From the NCBI GenBank assembly GCA_949316235.1, contig OX438743.1, positions 29,977,242-30,041,241 of the forward strand: a stretch of DNA of 64,000 nucleotides. Reading direction: 5' to 3'. Position numbers and translations under genes: made by a program. The notes below the pieces were generated by a model. The model saw only the letters and a program-made list of their open reading frames with translations. It was not told the origin of the DNA and searched no databases. This document shows, in pieces, positions 1-12,000 of this stretch; the stretch's first letter is position 1; every line of letters begins with the position of its first letter. This DNA comes from Oegoconia quadripuncta (lineage: Eukaryota; Arthropoda; Insecta; Lepidoptera; Autostichidae).

Positions 1-591
1 ATGGGTGCCAGCGGATGCTTGATATAGTCGTCCATTTATTTTATTATACCACTTGACTACGTACTTTTGTAAATATGTACATTGAGATGTGTTGGATAGG
101 TATGTAGGTAATTGGATAAAGTTGATAGTTTAGCCTAGTTTGCAGTTGTATGGATCATACGCAATATGGATGAAAGAGTGACGTAATAGGTGTTAATTTA
201 CAGGCCGAGTAATGAATAACAATGAGTATAGAAATGCGTTTTAGACTTATGATATTAACCGCTAAACCTTAAAATCTGTTAATGATTAATTTTGTATATT
301 TCGACCTGGCCGATTCTTTCGCCTCATTGTTTCAGCCAAGGCGAGGTGGCCAACGGAATGGAATAGAAGTCGAAAAGTACAAGTGGACAATTTATGTAAT
401 CTCAAAAGAAATTTAACAGATCGAGTATAAAAGGAGGATAAGCAAAATGGGGTTTAGTTTCGGAACTCTTGTATCGTTTCCCTGACGATTTGTATGAAGA
501 AAGCACGTAACCACGCACGCCGCGGACAGAGCGGTCTCTGCCAAAACATCACTGGAACTCCGCGTCTCATTAGTCGCATGACACTTATAAA

Positions 592-870
592 TAATAATAA
601 ATAAATATCCTTAGACATACACACAACGCCCTCTAGTTCCACAGTAAGCAACTATAGGCTTGTGTTGTGGATACCAGATGGTTGATATACTACATAAATA
701 CTTTTTTTTTTTAAATAAATAGGTACTTATTATAAATGAAAACATCCATAACTCGGGTACACATGTCCGTATTCATCACACAAACATTATGCCCCTAGCG
801 GGATTCGAACCCGCAACCTTTTGGTATAGTGGTCAGAGTTGCTAACCACTACACCAAACAGGTCGTCAAC
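592..870 (-). repeat. SINE-B copy (tRNA-headed)
   Basis: Read on the minus strand this begins with a tRNA-like head (a gtgtagtggttagc A-box-like part and a ggttcgaatcccgc B-box). A body with 'atggatgttttcattt' and 'gtggaactagagggcg' follows, then an AT-rich aaataaat tail. At least ten relatives occur in the window. The T-arm motif is well kept, so this is a Pol III-type retroposon rather than a working tRNA gene. Confidence 0.8.
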
Positions 871-1417
871 TTATGATCACTAATAAGAGGGCTTTAATCC
901 GTCCAGTGTCGCCTTCATTGGACAAATTAAGATTTCTCTTTAAATTCCTACAGCATAATGCATTCGAAAGGCCTTAAAGCTAATTATAAATAATATCTAG
1001 ATTGCTGTAATTACGGTTATTTTTGAGAATTTTAAATTATTGATATAAACGGCCACTTTTTTATAATCGTGAATACTGAAAAATAACCCCCATCAAAGCT
1101 ATTCAGTATTTATAATAACGTTTAGGCTTCTCGAGTGCTGGTCACAGCAATTTTTTTGATTTATTCTGCATTTTAAAAGAAATCTTTATCTAATGAGGAC
1201 GCAACTGGACGAAACATCTAATAAACTCGCAATATTCACTTCAAAATGTTGTTTTAATGTGTCCGTGCGAACTATGATAGACTACAGCGAATTTAGACGT
1301 TGCCATACAGCTGTGTAGTGTGCAGGTATTTATAGCTTGATGCGTGGTCGATTTTGATAGCTATACAAAAGGTGTCATGCACCTGACCCATCGGCCGTGA
1401 TTTTACTTTAGTCTCTA

Positions 1418-1651
1418 CTTTGGTTGGTGGTAGGGCATTTTAAATGTCCGCCTGGCTAGCTACACCATCTTATCTAAATCTGCCGCCAAACAGCAATTAG
1501 CATTGTTGTGTTCCAGTTGTCAGAGATAAGATAGCCAGTTCCCAAATATTTGGGTTTCCGAGTCAGTACGCTTCAACCTTCGGCCTCATCTTCACTTAAC
1601 ATCAGGTGTGATTGAGGTCAAGTGCTAACCCGTTGTGCATAAAACAAAAAC
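1418..1651 (+). repeat. SINE-A copy, headless
   Basis: It starts at the 'ttggttggtggtagggc' body motif, continues through 'tgtccgcctggctagc' and 'aacatcaggtgtgattgagg', and ends in an A-rich tail. The tRNA-like head seen in the full copy at 37.8-38.1 kb is missing. It pairs as an inverted partner with the fragment at 2.14-2.27 kb. Confidence 0.8.
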
Positions 1652-1794
1652 AGCGCAAAGTAATCACTTAGGTAGTAGCTTGGACATACTGACTGGCAGG
1701 TAAATGCATAAACCCTTTTATTTCCAAAAGATTTAAATTGACATTCAACAAATGGTATCTGTATCTTACGTTGAAATAAATGATGGTTGAAGCT

Positions 1795-2060
1795 TGTTCC
1801 CAGTTGTCACCACTGGCTCCGTTCCCACTGGGGTAAGCTGAAAAAGAAATTCCATGTGTTGCCAGTGGCATAGTTAGTGGTGACAAATGTGATAAAAAAT
1901 GCCAGTTGTTGCCGGTGGCGACAGAAATTTGGCAGCTCAAATTTGGCACCAGTGGTGACGAATGGGATAAGTTATTCCCTGTCCTAACCACTGGTAACAA
2001 TTGGAAATAAAAATCCCATTTGTAGCCAGTGGAGACAAATCGACTAAAAAGACCCATTTT
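1795..2060. repeat. Degenerate minisatellite
   Basis: Imperfect repeats of a roughly 60-base motif built around 'agtggtgacaaatgggat' and 'ccagttgttaccagtgg' recur about four to five times. The frame open across it on the minus strand (1668-2057) translates the repeat and shows no family resemblance. Confidence 0.6.
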
Positions 2061-2140
2061 GTCATTAGTATGTTTATTTTTAAAAAGTAGTCACCAAAAT
2101 AGTTCGTATGTACGATGTACCCATTTTGAATGCATAAAAA

Positions 2141-2270
2141 AGTTTGGGACTGGCTATCTGGTCTCTGACACCCGGAACACAACAATGCTATTAATATTGC
2201 TGTTTGGCGGTAGACTTAGATAAGATTGTGGTAGCTAGCCAACCGGACATTTAAAATAACCTACGACCTA
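2141..2270 (-). repeat. SINE-A fragment
   Basis: Internal SINE-A segment in minus orientation ('gactggctatct', 'acccggaacacaac', 'ttagataagattgtgg'). It lacks both ends and is more diverged than the other copies. Confidence 0.7.
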
Positions 2271-2873
2271 CGATTCTTAAACCTTGTTTTCATTCAGCCA
2301 CTGACGTGCTTGTCTTATTTTAAATCTAATCGGTTTGAAGGTCATTAAAAAAAAAATGTGATAATCAGAGCATCGTTAGACAGAGATGCCGCTATACAAG
2401 ATATATAAATCTGTCCCTTTATAACTGTCCTCAAGCGGAGATCTCTGCTCGAGTAACATTCTGAAATACGGGCTTAGGAATGTAAATAAAATACACTGCT
2501 TTAAAAGCAGGGACACTAGAACCCGTACTAATTTATAATAACAACAATAAAGATGGGTCGAGGATAATATCGACCTTATCTCAGGAGCATGCTGACGTCA
2601 TGGGCAGGAGTAATCACTATACATCACGCTAGATTGCTCGTTTCTCACACCATGACATGGACTAGAACAGCCCTTGGATTACGTATCTACATCGGTATCG
2701 TCATCGATTACGTTGACCAATGAGAAGCCGTCAAAATGCCCAGCGAACGATGAATCAACCAATCACATGTCAGAACGTAACCAATGACGATAACGATGAA
2801 ATCAGGTAATAGAGCCCCTGATCAAAACTCCATCCATAAAATAAAAAAATAAAACAACACAAATTATCAATAA

Positions 2874-2879
2874 TTTATT
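2874..2879 (-). terminator. ZC3H14: Poly(A) signal AATAAA of ZC3H14
   Basis: On the minus strand a canonical AATAAA lies five bases after the TAG stop at 2884-2886. The stop codon is therefore followed almost at once by the polyadenylation signal, which implies a very short 3' UTR unless a second, more distal signal is used. Confidence 0.6.
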
Positions 2880-2883
2880 AAGA

Positions 2884-3092
2884 CTACACAAGATATCTCC
2901 ACTTCCCGCCCGGTACGTCGTTGTGGTAGAAGTTGCACTCCAATTTGTTGGCGCACGTCTTCCCGTAGCGGCAGGGCTTCGGATGGTAGAAGTGGCAGGC
3001 AGGGTTCACGCAGTGAGGATAGAACTTGCATATGCTGGGCAATGCAGCGGGGGATATCGTCTTAAAACTTGCCACGGGGACTACGTGAGATG
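2884..3092 (-). CDS. ZC3H14: ZC3H14 last coding exon: zinc fingers 4 and 5
   Basis: Acceptor 'ctctacag' precedes it and it begins in phase 1. It encodes residues 846-914. Finger [16 protein letters not shown] (C-x5-C-x4-C-x3-H) is followed directly by [17 protein letters not shown] (C-x5-C-x5-C-x3-H). The short tail ends ...GGKWRYLV and TAG. The paired-finger layout and the FYH endings are typical of the last two ZC3H14/Nab2 fingers. Confidence 0.93.
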
Positions 3093-6000
3093 CTGTAGAG
3101 AAAAAAAAAAGATCATGTCAAAATGGCTAAATCCAGTTTTTCGAATCGGAGGTCACCGGTTCGATCCCCAGCGGAGTACTTTAGTACTCGGTTTGGTTGG
3201 TTGTAGGGCATTTAAATGTCCGCCTGGCTAACTATCACCATCTTACCTAAGTCTGCCGCCAAACAGCAATATTAAGGGCATTCTTGTGTTCCGGTTGTCA
3301 GGATAAGATTGCCAGCTAAATAATATGGGGTTTCCGGGTCAGTACGCTTCCACCGTCGGCCTCATCTTCATTTAACACCAACAGGTCAAGTGACGATCGA
3401 TTGATGTAGTGGATAGTGACCCTGCGGGTTCGAATCCCGCAACGGGTAAATGTTTGTGTGCTGAATACGAATTCCTGGGTAATGGACGTTTAGTATAATA
3501 TATTTATGTATGTTTATACATTATCTAGTATCCAGAGCACTTGTGCGTGTGCGTGTGTTAGTTTAGGACTAGATGATTGGTATAAGTGTTCGAAATATGT
3601 ATTTATTTATTAAAAACAAAACACAAACCGGACGTGCATAAAAAAAAAACTAACCGACGGCTGGTGAGGGCGCGGCGGCCGTCCGAGTGCCGTGCGAGTA
3701 GACACAGTGCCTGCGAGTGCAGCCGGCCGCGAACTTGCAGCGCGGGTGCTGGAACGCGCACGCCGACCCGTAGCGACACTGCGGGAACGCGCGACACCAC
3801 ACCGGCTTGCGCTCCGCCTGCGACACTGCGAACAACGCGACTAGCCATGTAATGGGGTAGAAAACTATATTATCCTACGTAAAATACGATACTATACAAA
3901 CAGAAAGGCAGTGCCTACGCTAGAATTGTAAGCTTTGCTCGAGATACATTGTCTAGACCGCTGATTCATAGTACATACATAATGTCACGACCTTTGTCCC
4001 AAATGGGGTGGTCAGAGATATCCCAAACAATAGTGTTTGGGTGTTCCAAATATTAAAAGTTTAATAATTGAAACATCGTCCACGGTTCACCTTATGAAAT
4101 ATACAGAAATGCAACATCGCCGTTGAAACGTGCAAAACTATAGATGTTTTTGGTGGATAGTCCCTTAGTCGCCTTTTACAACGCCCACGGGAGGAGACGG
4201 GTTGGTTCTATTCTATTTGATTGCCCAAACCACACAGCACTGATTCATACTGATATGAACAGAATATATTCTAAACAGTTGCGAAGATTGTTAAAAGAGT
4301 AAGTTATTATTTTGTAGTTTTATTTTTCTCATTTAATATCAAATTTTATCACTCTGTCTTTATATTCAGTAAAAAACGGATTAAACTACTGTTAAAAAAA
4401 AATATCGCGTTCCTGCAGGAAAATCCGGCGGCAGCATTACTTTCGCATCAAAAAAATTCCGGGTCCATGCAATAGATGGCGCTAAGATTTCATGCCATCA
4501 TTTTTACAAACAGGGTAGTTCTCGAATAAACATTATAATTACTCATGAGCGTGTAATCTGCCGGACAAAACCAAGTCAACTAATCGCCGGTTACTCAGTC
4601 GCCCACCAACAGCGGAACGGAAAGTGCGCATACGCAGCGCAATATGGCGGATAATCGACAACGTCGCATAATGATTTTGTAACTATACGCACGCGGGATT
4701 TATCATGTTATAAAATTTTACATCTACAAAATCTAACTCGTATCCGTGCTACCTTTAAGGAGTACCCCTCGTGAGGAGACGATGCTGCTGCATCAGTTCA
4801 TGTCAAAACTGAACGAGTATGCAAAATTTCAGCTCCTTAGGTAAACAGGAAATGGTTCTAATTTGATATGCAAAATTTTGAACGGACATAGTTACATACA
4901 TATGAAGCAAGTTAAATAAAAGCTTGTAATAAAAAGCGAGATATTCGATCCTCCTTTCTGGCTCCATATATACACTTTTAATATGTTCGACTCCTAACTA
5001 CTCCAAACGAAAATACTTACATGAAGGCAGCAAATCGTATTTATGCGTATTATTTGTAGTAGTCACTGTCACGTGATTTTCACTACCCACGCTCTCAGTC
5101 CTCTCTCTCTCCTCTTTCTCCTTCTTAATCACATCGAATACTATTGGCACTCGTTTCTTTTTAGCCGGCGGAGATCCTTCCTCTTCTGTATTTTCAACAC
5201 TCTGTGTTTCAACTTCCTTTTTTCTTTCCTTCTCTTCTGGCTTAATTATTTCAGCTGCTTCGTTATCTTCTTGCTTAATTATAACTTGAGTGCAACTTTC
5301 GTCACTCGTGTTACTTAAACGCTTTGTTTGAACGCTGCTTGTTTTTATTTCTTCACTGATCTCAGGACTACCATCCCGTTGTTTTGTATCTAATATAATT
5401 GCCTTTTCTTTGGTTGTCACTGTAGTCTCTTTAGGTTTTTCTAATTCATGTGGTTTGGTTGTAATAGGTGCAGTTATACTAGGCATTGTTCTAGCTAGAT
5501 TCTCTTTAATTTCATCTCCGTCGTTAAGAAGTCCTTCTGTAATGAGTTTCTTAGCAAGAAAGGCGTTCGGATTAAATCCGTCCATCGTTACTATGAATTG
5601 GGTATTTTTACTCTTGTCTACTGTCGTGTGGTGTATGTTTCTGAAATAAAAAAAAATCTAAATTGACGGGTTTTGTCTCTACAAATAGTTAATTTTCTAT
5701 AAGACCTTCGGTGGCTCAGCGTCATGACGCGGTCTCCGAATTTGGGAGGTCCGAGTTCGATTCCCATGCAGGCCATGTACCAATGAGTTTTTAAATTTAA
5801 TTGAATTACTTATGTGCATTTATCCGACTGCTCCTAAACAGTGAAGGAAAACATCGTGAGGAAACCTGCATGCCTGAGAAATAAAAATTCAAGGGCATGT
5901 GAAGTCCCCAACCCGCATTGGCCCAGCATGGTGGACTATGGCCCATACTCCCTCATTTTACGAGGGAAGGCCTATATAGCCCTGCAGTGGGATGTTTACG

Positions 6001-9000
6001 GGCTGATGATGAAATAGTTAAATTATAGTAGCTTCAGAAGTGAAATATTGAACATGTTAGCTGCAGAGATAAACTGTTGGTTTATTTGTTTGTTGCTCAA
6101 TCACGGCGAAACGGATGAACGGATTTGGCTTAAATTTGGTATACAGGGTGAATTTCAATTCGTGTAATTCCCATTAACTGGTGACTCCACCCTTGATTAC
6201 GAACAACTTTCCTCGAGGAACCATCGTCGAATTCGATCAAAAAATTTTCAAAGTAAATCTTGCTGAAACTTCCTTTAGTATGGAAGTCCAATAATTTTCA
6301 GCTATAAAAAAAAAAATAGTTTATTGACCAGCCAAAGAAGATTACTCTATATATATATCAAAGGCATTTTCTACGAGCCGCTCCAACGCAAACCCGCCCC
6401 CAGCCGGACCCCGTGCTAGGAATGAACCTGTGAGTACGGATAGTACAGCTGCTGACAAGTTCACTCGGAACGGACTTAACATATAAATTCATTTTCTAGT
6501 AAGTAATCATTCTATAGCTAATAATTGAGTAACAAAACTGGCATTTTCTGTTCCCAAACTAGTATCTGGTGACTTCACTCCTGAATAAGAACAACTTTCA
6601 ACTACAACCATAACCGAATTCAGCCGAAAAATGTTGGACTTCCATACTAAAGGTGGTTTCAGAATGGTTTTGTATGGGTAACCTAAAATTATTTGATGTA
6701 ATTCGACTATGGTTCCTTGGGGAAAGTTCTTCGTAATCAGGAGTGGAATCACCAGTAAACAGGAATTACACGAATTCAATTTCACCCTTTATAGATAGAA
6801 CATACCGTGGATAGGGTATATTTATCCCGATAAAGTGAGTAGTTCCCGCGGGATAAAGAAACATATCCGCGATAAGGCTATTCTAGGCTGGCCAAGCCGC
6901 GGGCGGAAAGCTAGTTTAAAATAAATGCTTGTATATAATTTTGTGAAGGTATTAATTAGCGGTGACTGATGAAACAAATGTGAAAAACGTTCCGATACTG
7001 GTGAGTGGTGGGAATAAAGTTACACGACCCCCAGTGGGGATTTGGGGAGATGGGAGTAATCCGTTTTCTTAGCCAATCAACCATCCGTGGTTACACCAGT
7101 AACCAAAAAAAAAAAAAGACCAGTGTACTGTCCGCGGTTACAAGTGTAACCAAAGCACGTTAGCTTCGCTTCATACGGTGCGAAACAATTCCTCCTATTA
7201 TCTGTAGTTGAAACTGTTCGGGGGAAAAAATCAGTGTGACTACTATTAAATTATCTTACGGCATATGTTCACAGAAGGCAGTATTCGGCTGTTTTCATAG
7301 ACAAAAAAAAAAATTACAAAGTTAGTACGTTCGTTCAGTTATCTCTAGGGAACAGTGTTCCAAGTTTATGTAGTAGGTAATTATGACTTTATTACATATT
7401 TCTGGGATTATTACATATCAAAAAGATCGTGATGTAATAATAAATAATAGTAATAATAATAACAGTGAAAATGAATTATATTTCATTATCAGCATATTCA
7501 TACATACATTCTGATAAAAATACATAGGATTTGATAAGGGATGCTATAAACTTCAACATGTTCCGCAGGTTTTCGTCCTTGAACTAGTTGAAGGACGTGT
7601 CAAAATTATTATGGAGTAGGAAGTTTGTTTCGACTTATTTTGCTACAAAAAAAAATAATTTACTAAATACAGACATCCTGGTGTCATTACAGAGGAAAAT
7701 TAATGTAGATTTGGATAGAAGTTACTAAATTCGTTATTATTCGCAATATTTTTCACTAAGAGCAGAGTTAGAAAAAAGTTGCGGATTTTTTAACCGATAT
7801 CGTATGTTATGCGCAGGTTTTAGTACTCTACAATAAAATTTTCTGTATTCTCTTTTATATTGTTTTAATCTGTAATCCTTCACCTATACTTATGTAATTT
7901 TTTTGTCGCTATAGCTTTTGTAGTTTACCAGATATGAAGGGTTTTATTAATAAAGGCACCGTGCGCGCAGCACAAGTGTGACCGCGCGAAGCGGACAGTA
8001 GACTGGAATTTGGCCGCGCGGGCCGGACGGTTGAGCGGTTAACAGTTTTCGTTTACTCTATCATAATTGGTTTCAAGTTACATTACCACGAGACATACTT
8101 AGATGCCACTAGTCTGACATAAATAAATATAATCTTTGTTTACTCCATAAAGATTAGCATATTACAAGTCTTAGCATTGTTATATTTGTTAAGAGAAAAA
8201 AAAAACAACAAAAATCTTTGATAGAGACTGTTGCCTGAACTAGTTGATGCCCTGTATTTCACTTCTTCACGTATGTAAGGCTTCACTTTCGCGGCACCGA
8301 CAGCTGGCATTGGCTTCCCTGTTTATGTTACCTATCTCCTTGTTTGTGCCTAATTGTTTATGTAATTTTTAAAAGTAGTCAAAAAAAGAATTATATTCTA
8401 ACTTTATAACTAAAAAACCCAATTACATTGTTTCGATAATAAGCGTATCATCCTTTCGGGTGGACGTCCTCTCTGTCCGTCTCGACGGGGTGTAATCACC
8501 TTTATGCATATCCTTGTTCATCGAAGATGGTATATATTCATCATATTCATCTTTGTCTAGATCGCTCGGTACGCTACGAAAAACAAATAGTAAACATTAA
8601 AAATCAATATGCAATCGCATGATCAGCCCCGGATCTTGGTTTGCCACGGGCGCCAAGTTCAAGGGGCGGTAAATTCAAGCGTTGGCAGATCAGTATACCA
8701 ACCAGTCACTGAATAATTAATAGTACTACCCAGCTTATGTACCGCAACTTTTTGATGCAAATACAAATAATTTATTTGCAGTAAAAGTGGTACGTTCTCA
8801 ATATACAGGGTTCTCTTGAAAATGTGCATACACTTCAAGGGGGTTAATTTACTCATCTACCCCTATATCATATAGAGTGTAAATCATTTGCCATTATGCG
8901 CATTTTCAAAAGAACCCTGTATAGGTATTAAAAAAAAATAAGGCTTAATCGATAAATATTAAAGAATTGGCGGGGGGCGGTAGGTGGCGGTTTTTGGTCA

Positions 9001-12000
9001 CCCTCGAAAAAATTCAAGATCCGGGTATGCTTATGTTAAACGACCAAACTGATATGTTCACGCTCGAAAATTTGCAATAGTTCCGCAAAGGTCACAATGG
9101 ATGTCTATGTCTACAATGCTTAGCTCGTTGCGTGACTTTGAGCTTACTTATGAGAAAGTTATAAAAACATTTTTCAATCAACCATTTCGTCAAAGTTGTC
9201 TTAAGCAGGGCTCGGTTACAAGCCCGTTTCGAAATTATTCGAAATATATATTAAGGTATCGTTCGCAGTGAGTCTGAAATAAGAGCGCTACCTAAAACCT
9301 TGATACATCGGTTTAATCCAGATAGTGCACGCGTCGGCGTCGTTTGAAGTTTGTAGTGACAGTTAAGGTAGAGCCAAACGTAAATAAAACACTTCTTTAT
9401 GCTTGACGCTGATTTAGGTTTAGAAACAAACCGGTAAACAAGTCCTGCTCTTAAGTACCCGAAGCACGGAGAGCACTATAACTTGTATTACGGATGATTT
9501 AGTGTTATGTCGAACTGTCACATAATAATGTCTGTAATATTATTAATGTCATACTTGAAACTCTTGTCGTCTCCATCGCTGTCGACGTCACGGATGATAT
9601 AGTCATCCCCCGTACTCCTATTATCCCCTGATACTTGTATCAATATCTTTTGCGTTCCCATGCATCTCCTCACCATCGGTAGCACAAGAGCGCGTTTCAC
9701 TTTGTAGGCTTCTTGATCCACCTTTGGTGGGATCTGAAAAAAAAAATCCATGTAGCAGCCGAGCGAAGGGAGACTCGGCAGTGGGCAGACCACTCGTCTG
9801 ATAGCTTCATTCGACCTCCTTTCCCATTTACCTAGCGGGAATGTGGGCAACCTGGTGCGCAGTGATTCTCACGCGTTCGAGATTTCAATATCGATAGATT
9901 GTCACTTTTGGACTCACATACAAGCGTGAAAGGGATCGATGCCAATGTCTATTGGCAGTGAAATGTCGAGTAGGCGAGAATCGGGCTCCAGTTTTCCTTC
10001 TTCTACACCCTATTGATTATATTATAATAGATTATACAACGTGATAGAGAAAGATTAGAAGCATTTGAAATGTGGTGTTGGCGAAGAATGGAGAGAATAA
10101 GCTGGATGGAAAGAGCAATGAGGAGGTCCTGCAGATGGTTAATGAGAAGAAGATCATTGAAAACAGAACGTTGGTTCATCTGATACGACACGGCAACTTT
10201 ATCAAGAACATCATTAAAGGAAAAGTGGAGGGGAAGAGGAAGAGATGAAGGCCTAGAAGAACATACATGGTACGAATAAAAGAAAAAGCAAGTGCCGTGT
10301 CGTATCAAGAAGTCAAAAAAAAGGCGGAATGTTGAGAAGTGTGGAAAGGACTCCATCGACAAGAGCATAGCTCTTAAATATAAGAGAAGAGAGACACCCT
10401 ATTATTAATTAAATTGGGGTCCAAGATAGCATAGTTACAAAAGGCCTCGTCTACCTTTAGAGCTTTCTAAAGGTAGACGAGGCCTTTTGTAACTTTACTC
10501 ATTATTGACTAAATAACTTGTCAAAGTCAATAAACTCTTTAATTGTAAGTGCATAGAGGACACTTAAAATGCCAGAGCCAGAGATAATATTATATATCCT
10601 AACAGATTACTATCAATATGTCTTAAAGTAATCAGTGGTTAAAGGTGCTGGTGGCACAATTAGGTCTTCACTGTCGGAGAAAAAAGAATACCCTCTCCTA
10701 GCGCGAGGAGCCTGTGCCCCACCAGTGGGGGCTAAGGGTGTTGCTTGATCGGTGTACTCACGTTGAGAAGGCTGCGATGCGCGTCGGCCATGGCTCGTAG
10801 CAGCAGGCTGGAGGCGTGCGTGGCCACGCGTGGACGCGGGCGCACGCGAACCACACTGGCACAAGTGAGCCGCGGCCGGTCCAGCGACGATACCCTATTG
10901 ACAATTAGCCCAATCAACCAGGATTTGCTATTTAATCTTTTCAATCGTTTAAATTCAGATCTTGACGATAATTCCTCCAAGTTTACAAAACGGAGATCAC
11001 TGATTCGATTCCCAGCGGGTACATGTTTTAATACACGGTTTGGTTTATGGTAGGGAATTTTGAAATGTTCGTGCGTTCCCGTCACAAAAACCATACACAA
11101 AATGCATATCAGCCACATGAGAAGGTTGTAAATTTGCAAGTCTAGACATTTTAAAACAAAGTCACAAATTTAAACAGTAGTCCTCGAAACTCGGAAGCGC
11201 ACCAATTGAATTCAAAGACGTAGCGTCACGGACACAAGGAACGATCGACTAACTAATAATAAGCAAATTGGAGTCGGTCTGAGAAAGGTGGCGGGGGGCG
11301 GGAGGACAGGAGCTATACGATAACAGCTAGTAATTTTTTACCTGCTCTATCCTTATTTGAAGGTCACAATTCAACACATTGTACTTTGGCACACGTTTGA
11401 AATTGATAGAAACATTGTTCTAGGATATTTTAGAGAATATCATGTAGTATTATAATAATTAAAAAAAAAACATGATGTTATAGGGACATTTTTCGTTTTT
11501 TATTTTTAAACTTAAATAAATACAGTTTTGTTGGTCGAATTTTAAGTTTATTTCTTTTTTAATAAATTATTTATTTGTTTTGGGATAATTTTCATAACTT
11601 AATTTGATGAATAATAATAACAGCACTCAATTAAAAAAAAAAGAATTGGGAAAGACGTAAAAACAAAGAAATTATGACTAAAATAGTGCAGGAGATCAGA
11701 CATGTCTATTAAAAAAAAAGGATTAACAGTTTTTAAAAAACAAAAGCAGTTATGTCTAAATTTAAATGATTTATCGATAATTTTGTATAAATTTTCAAAC
11801 TACGCCCGCTGGTCACTTCTCTCCGGGACACATTGTATATCGAATGGATAAATCAATAAGAGCGACAGTAAATAAACCTAGGTAAAATAAGACACATGTA
11901 ACTATAATATGTTTATATTAACACACATCTTCATAAACAAAAAAAAATTCAATAAAATTATTTATTATTATACATTTATCAGATTAGCACTTGTACTTTC

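Larger units (their letters stand above)
1..2883. other. Intergenic/3' flank of ZC3H14, repeat-filled
   Basis: No coding exon is supported here. The stretch holds SINE copies near 0.6, 1.4 and 2.1 kb, a degenerate minisatellite at about 1.8-2.05 kb and otherwise AT-rich sequence with no recognised feature. The short open frames are interrupted, lie inside repeats, or lack splice and family signals. Confidence 0.6.

Noticed and set aside
780..868. tRNA genes on the minus strand (tRNA-like block with B-box ggttcgaatcccgc), repeated at 17.7, 48.6, 50.2 and 57.5 kb
   Set aside because: Each is attached to the same downstream body and AT-rich tail and occurs many times. They are heads of SINE-B, with acceptor stems that do not pair properly.
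4998..5020. ZC3H14 ending at SCKYFRLE with a stop after exon 11
   Set aside because: A canonical donor precedes these residues, and the downstream zinc-finger exons join in frame. It is kept only as a possible retained-intron form in the findings.
10732..10761. Extension of ZC3H14 exon 8 through the open frame (VSTPIKQHP)
   Set aside because: A strong GTGAGT donor follows LLN, and the continuing sequence runs into a REP-D repeat. Exon 9 joins in frame only from the donor.
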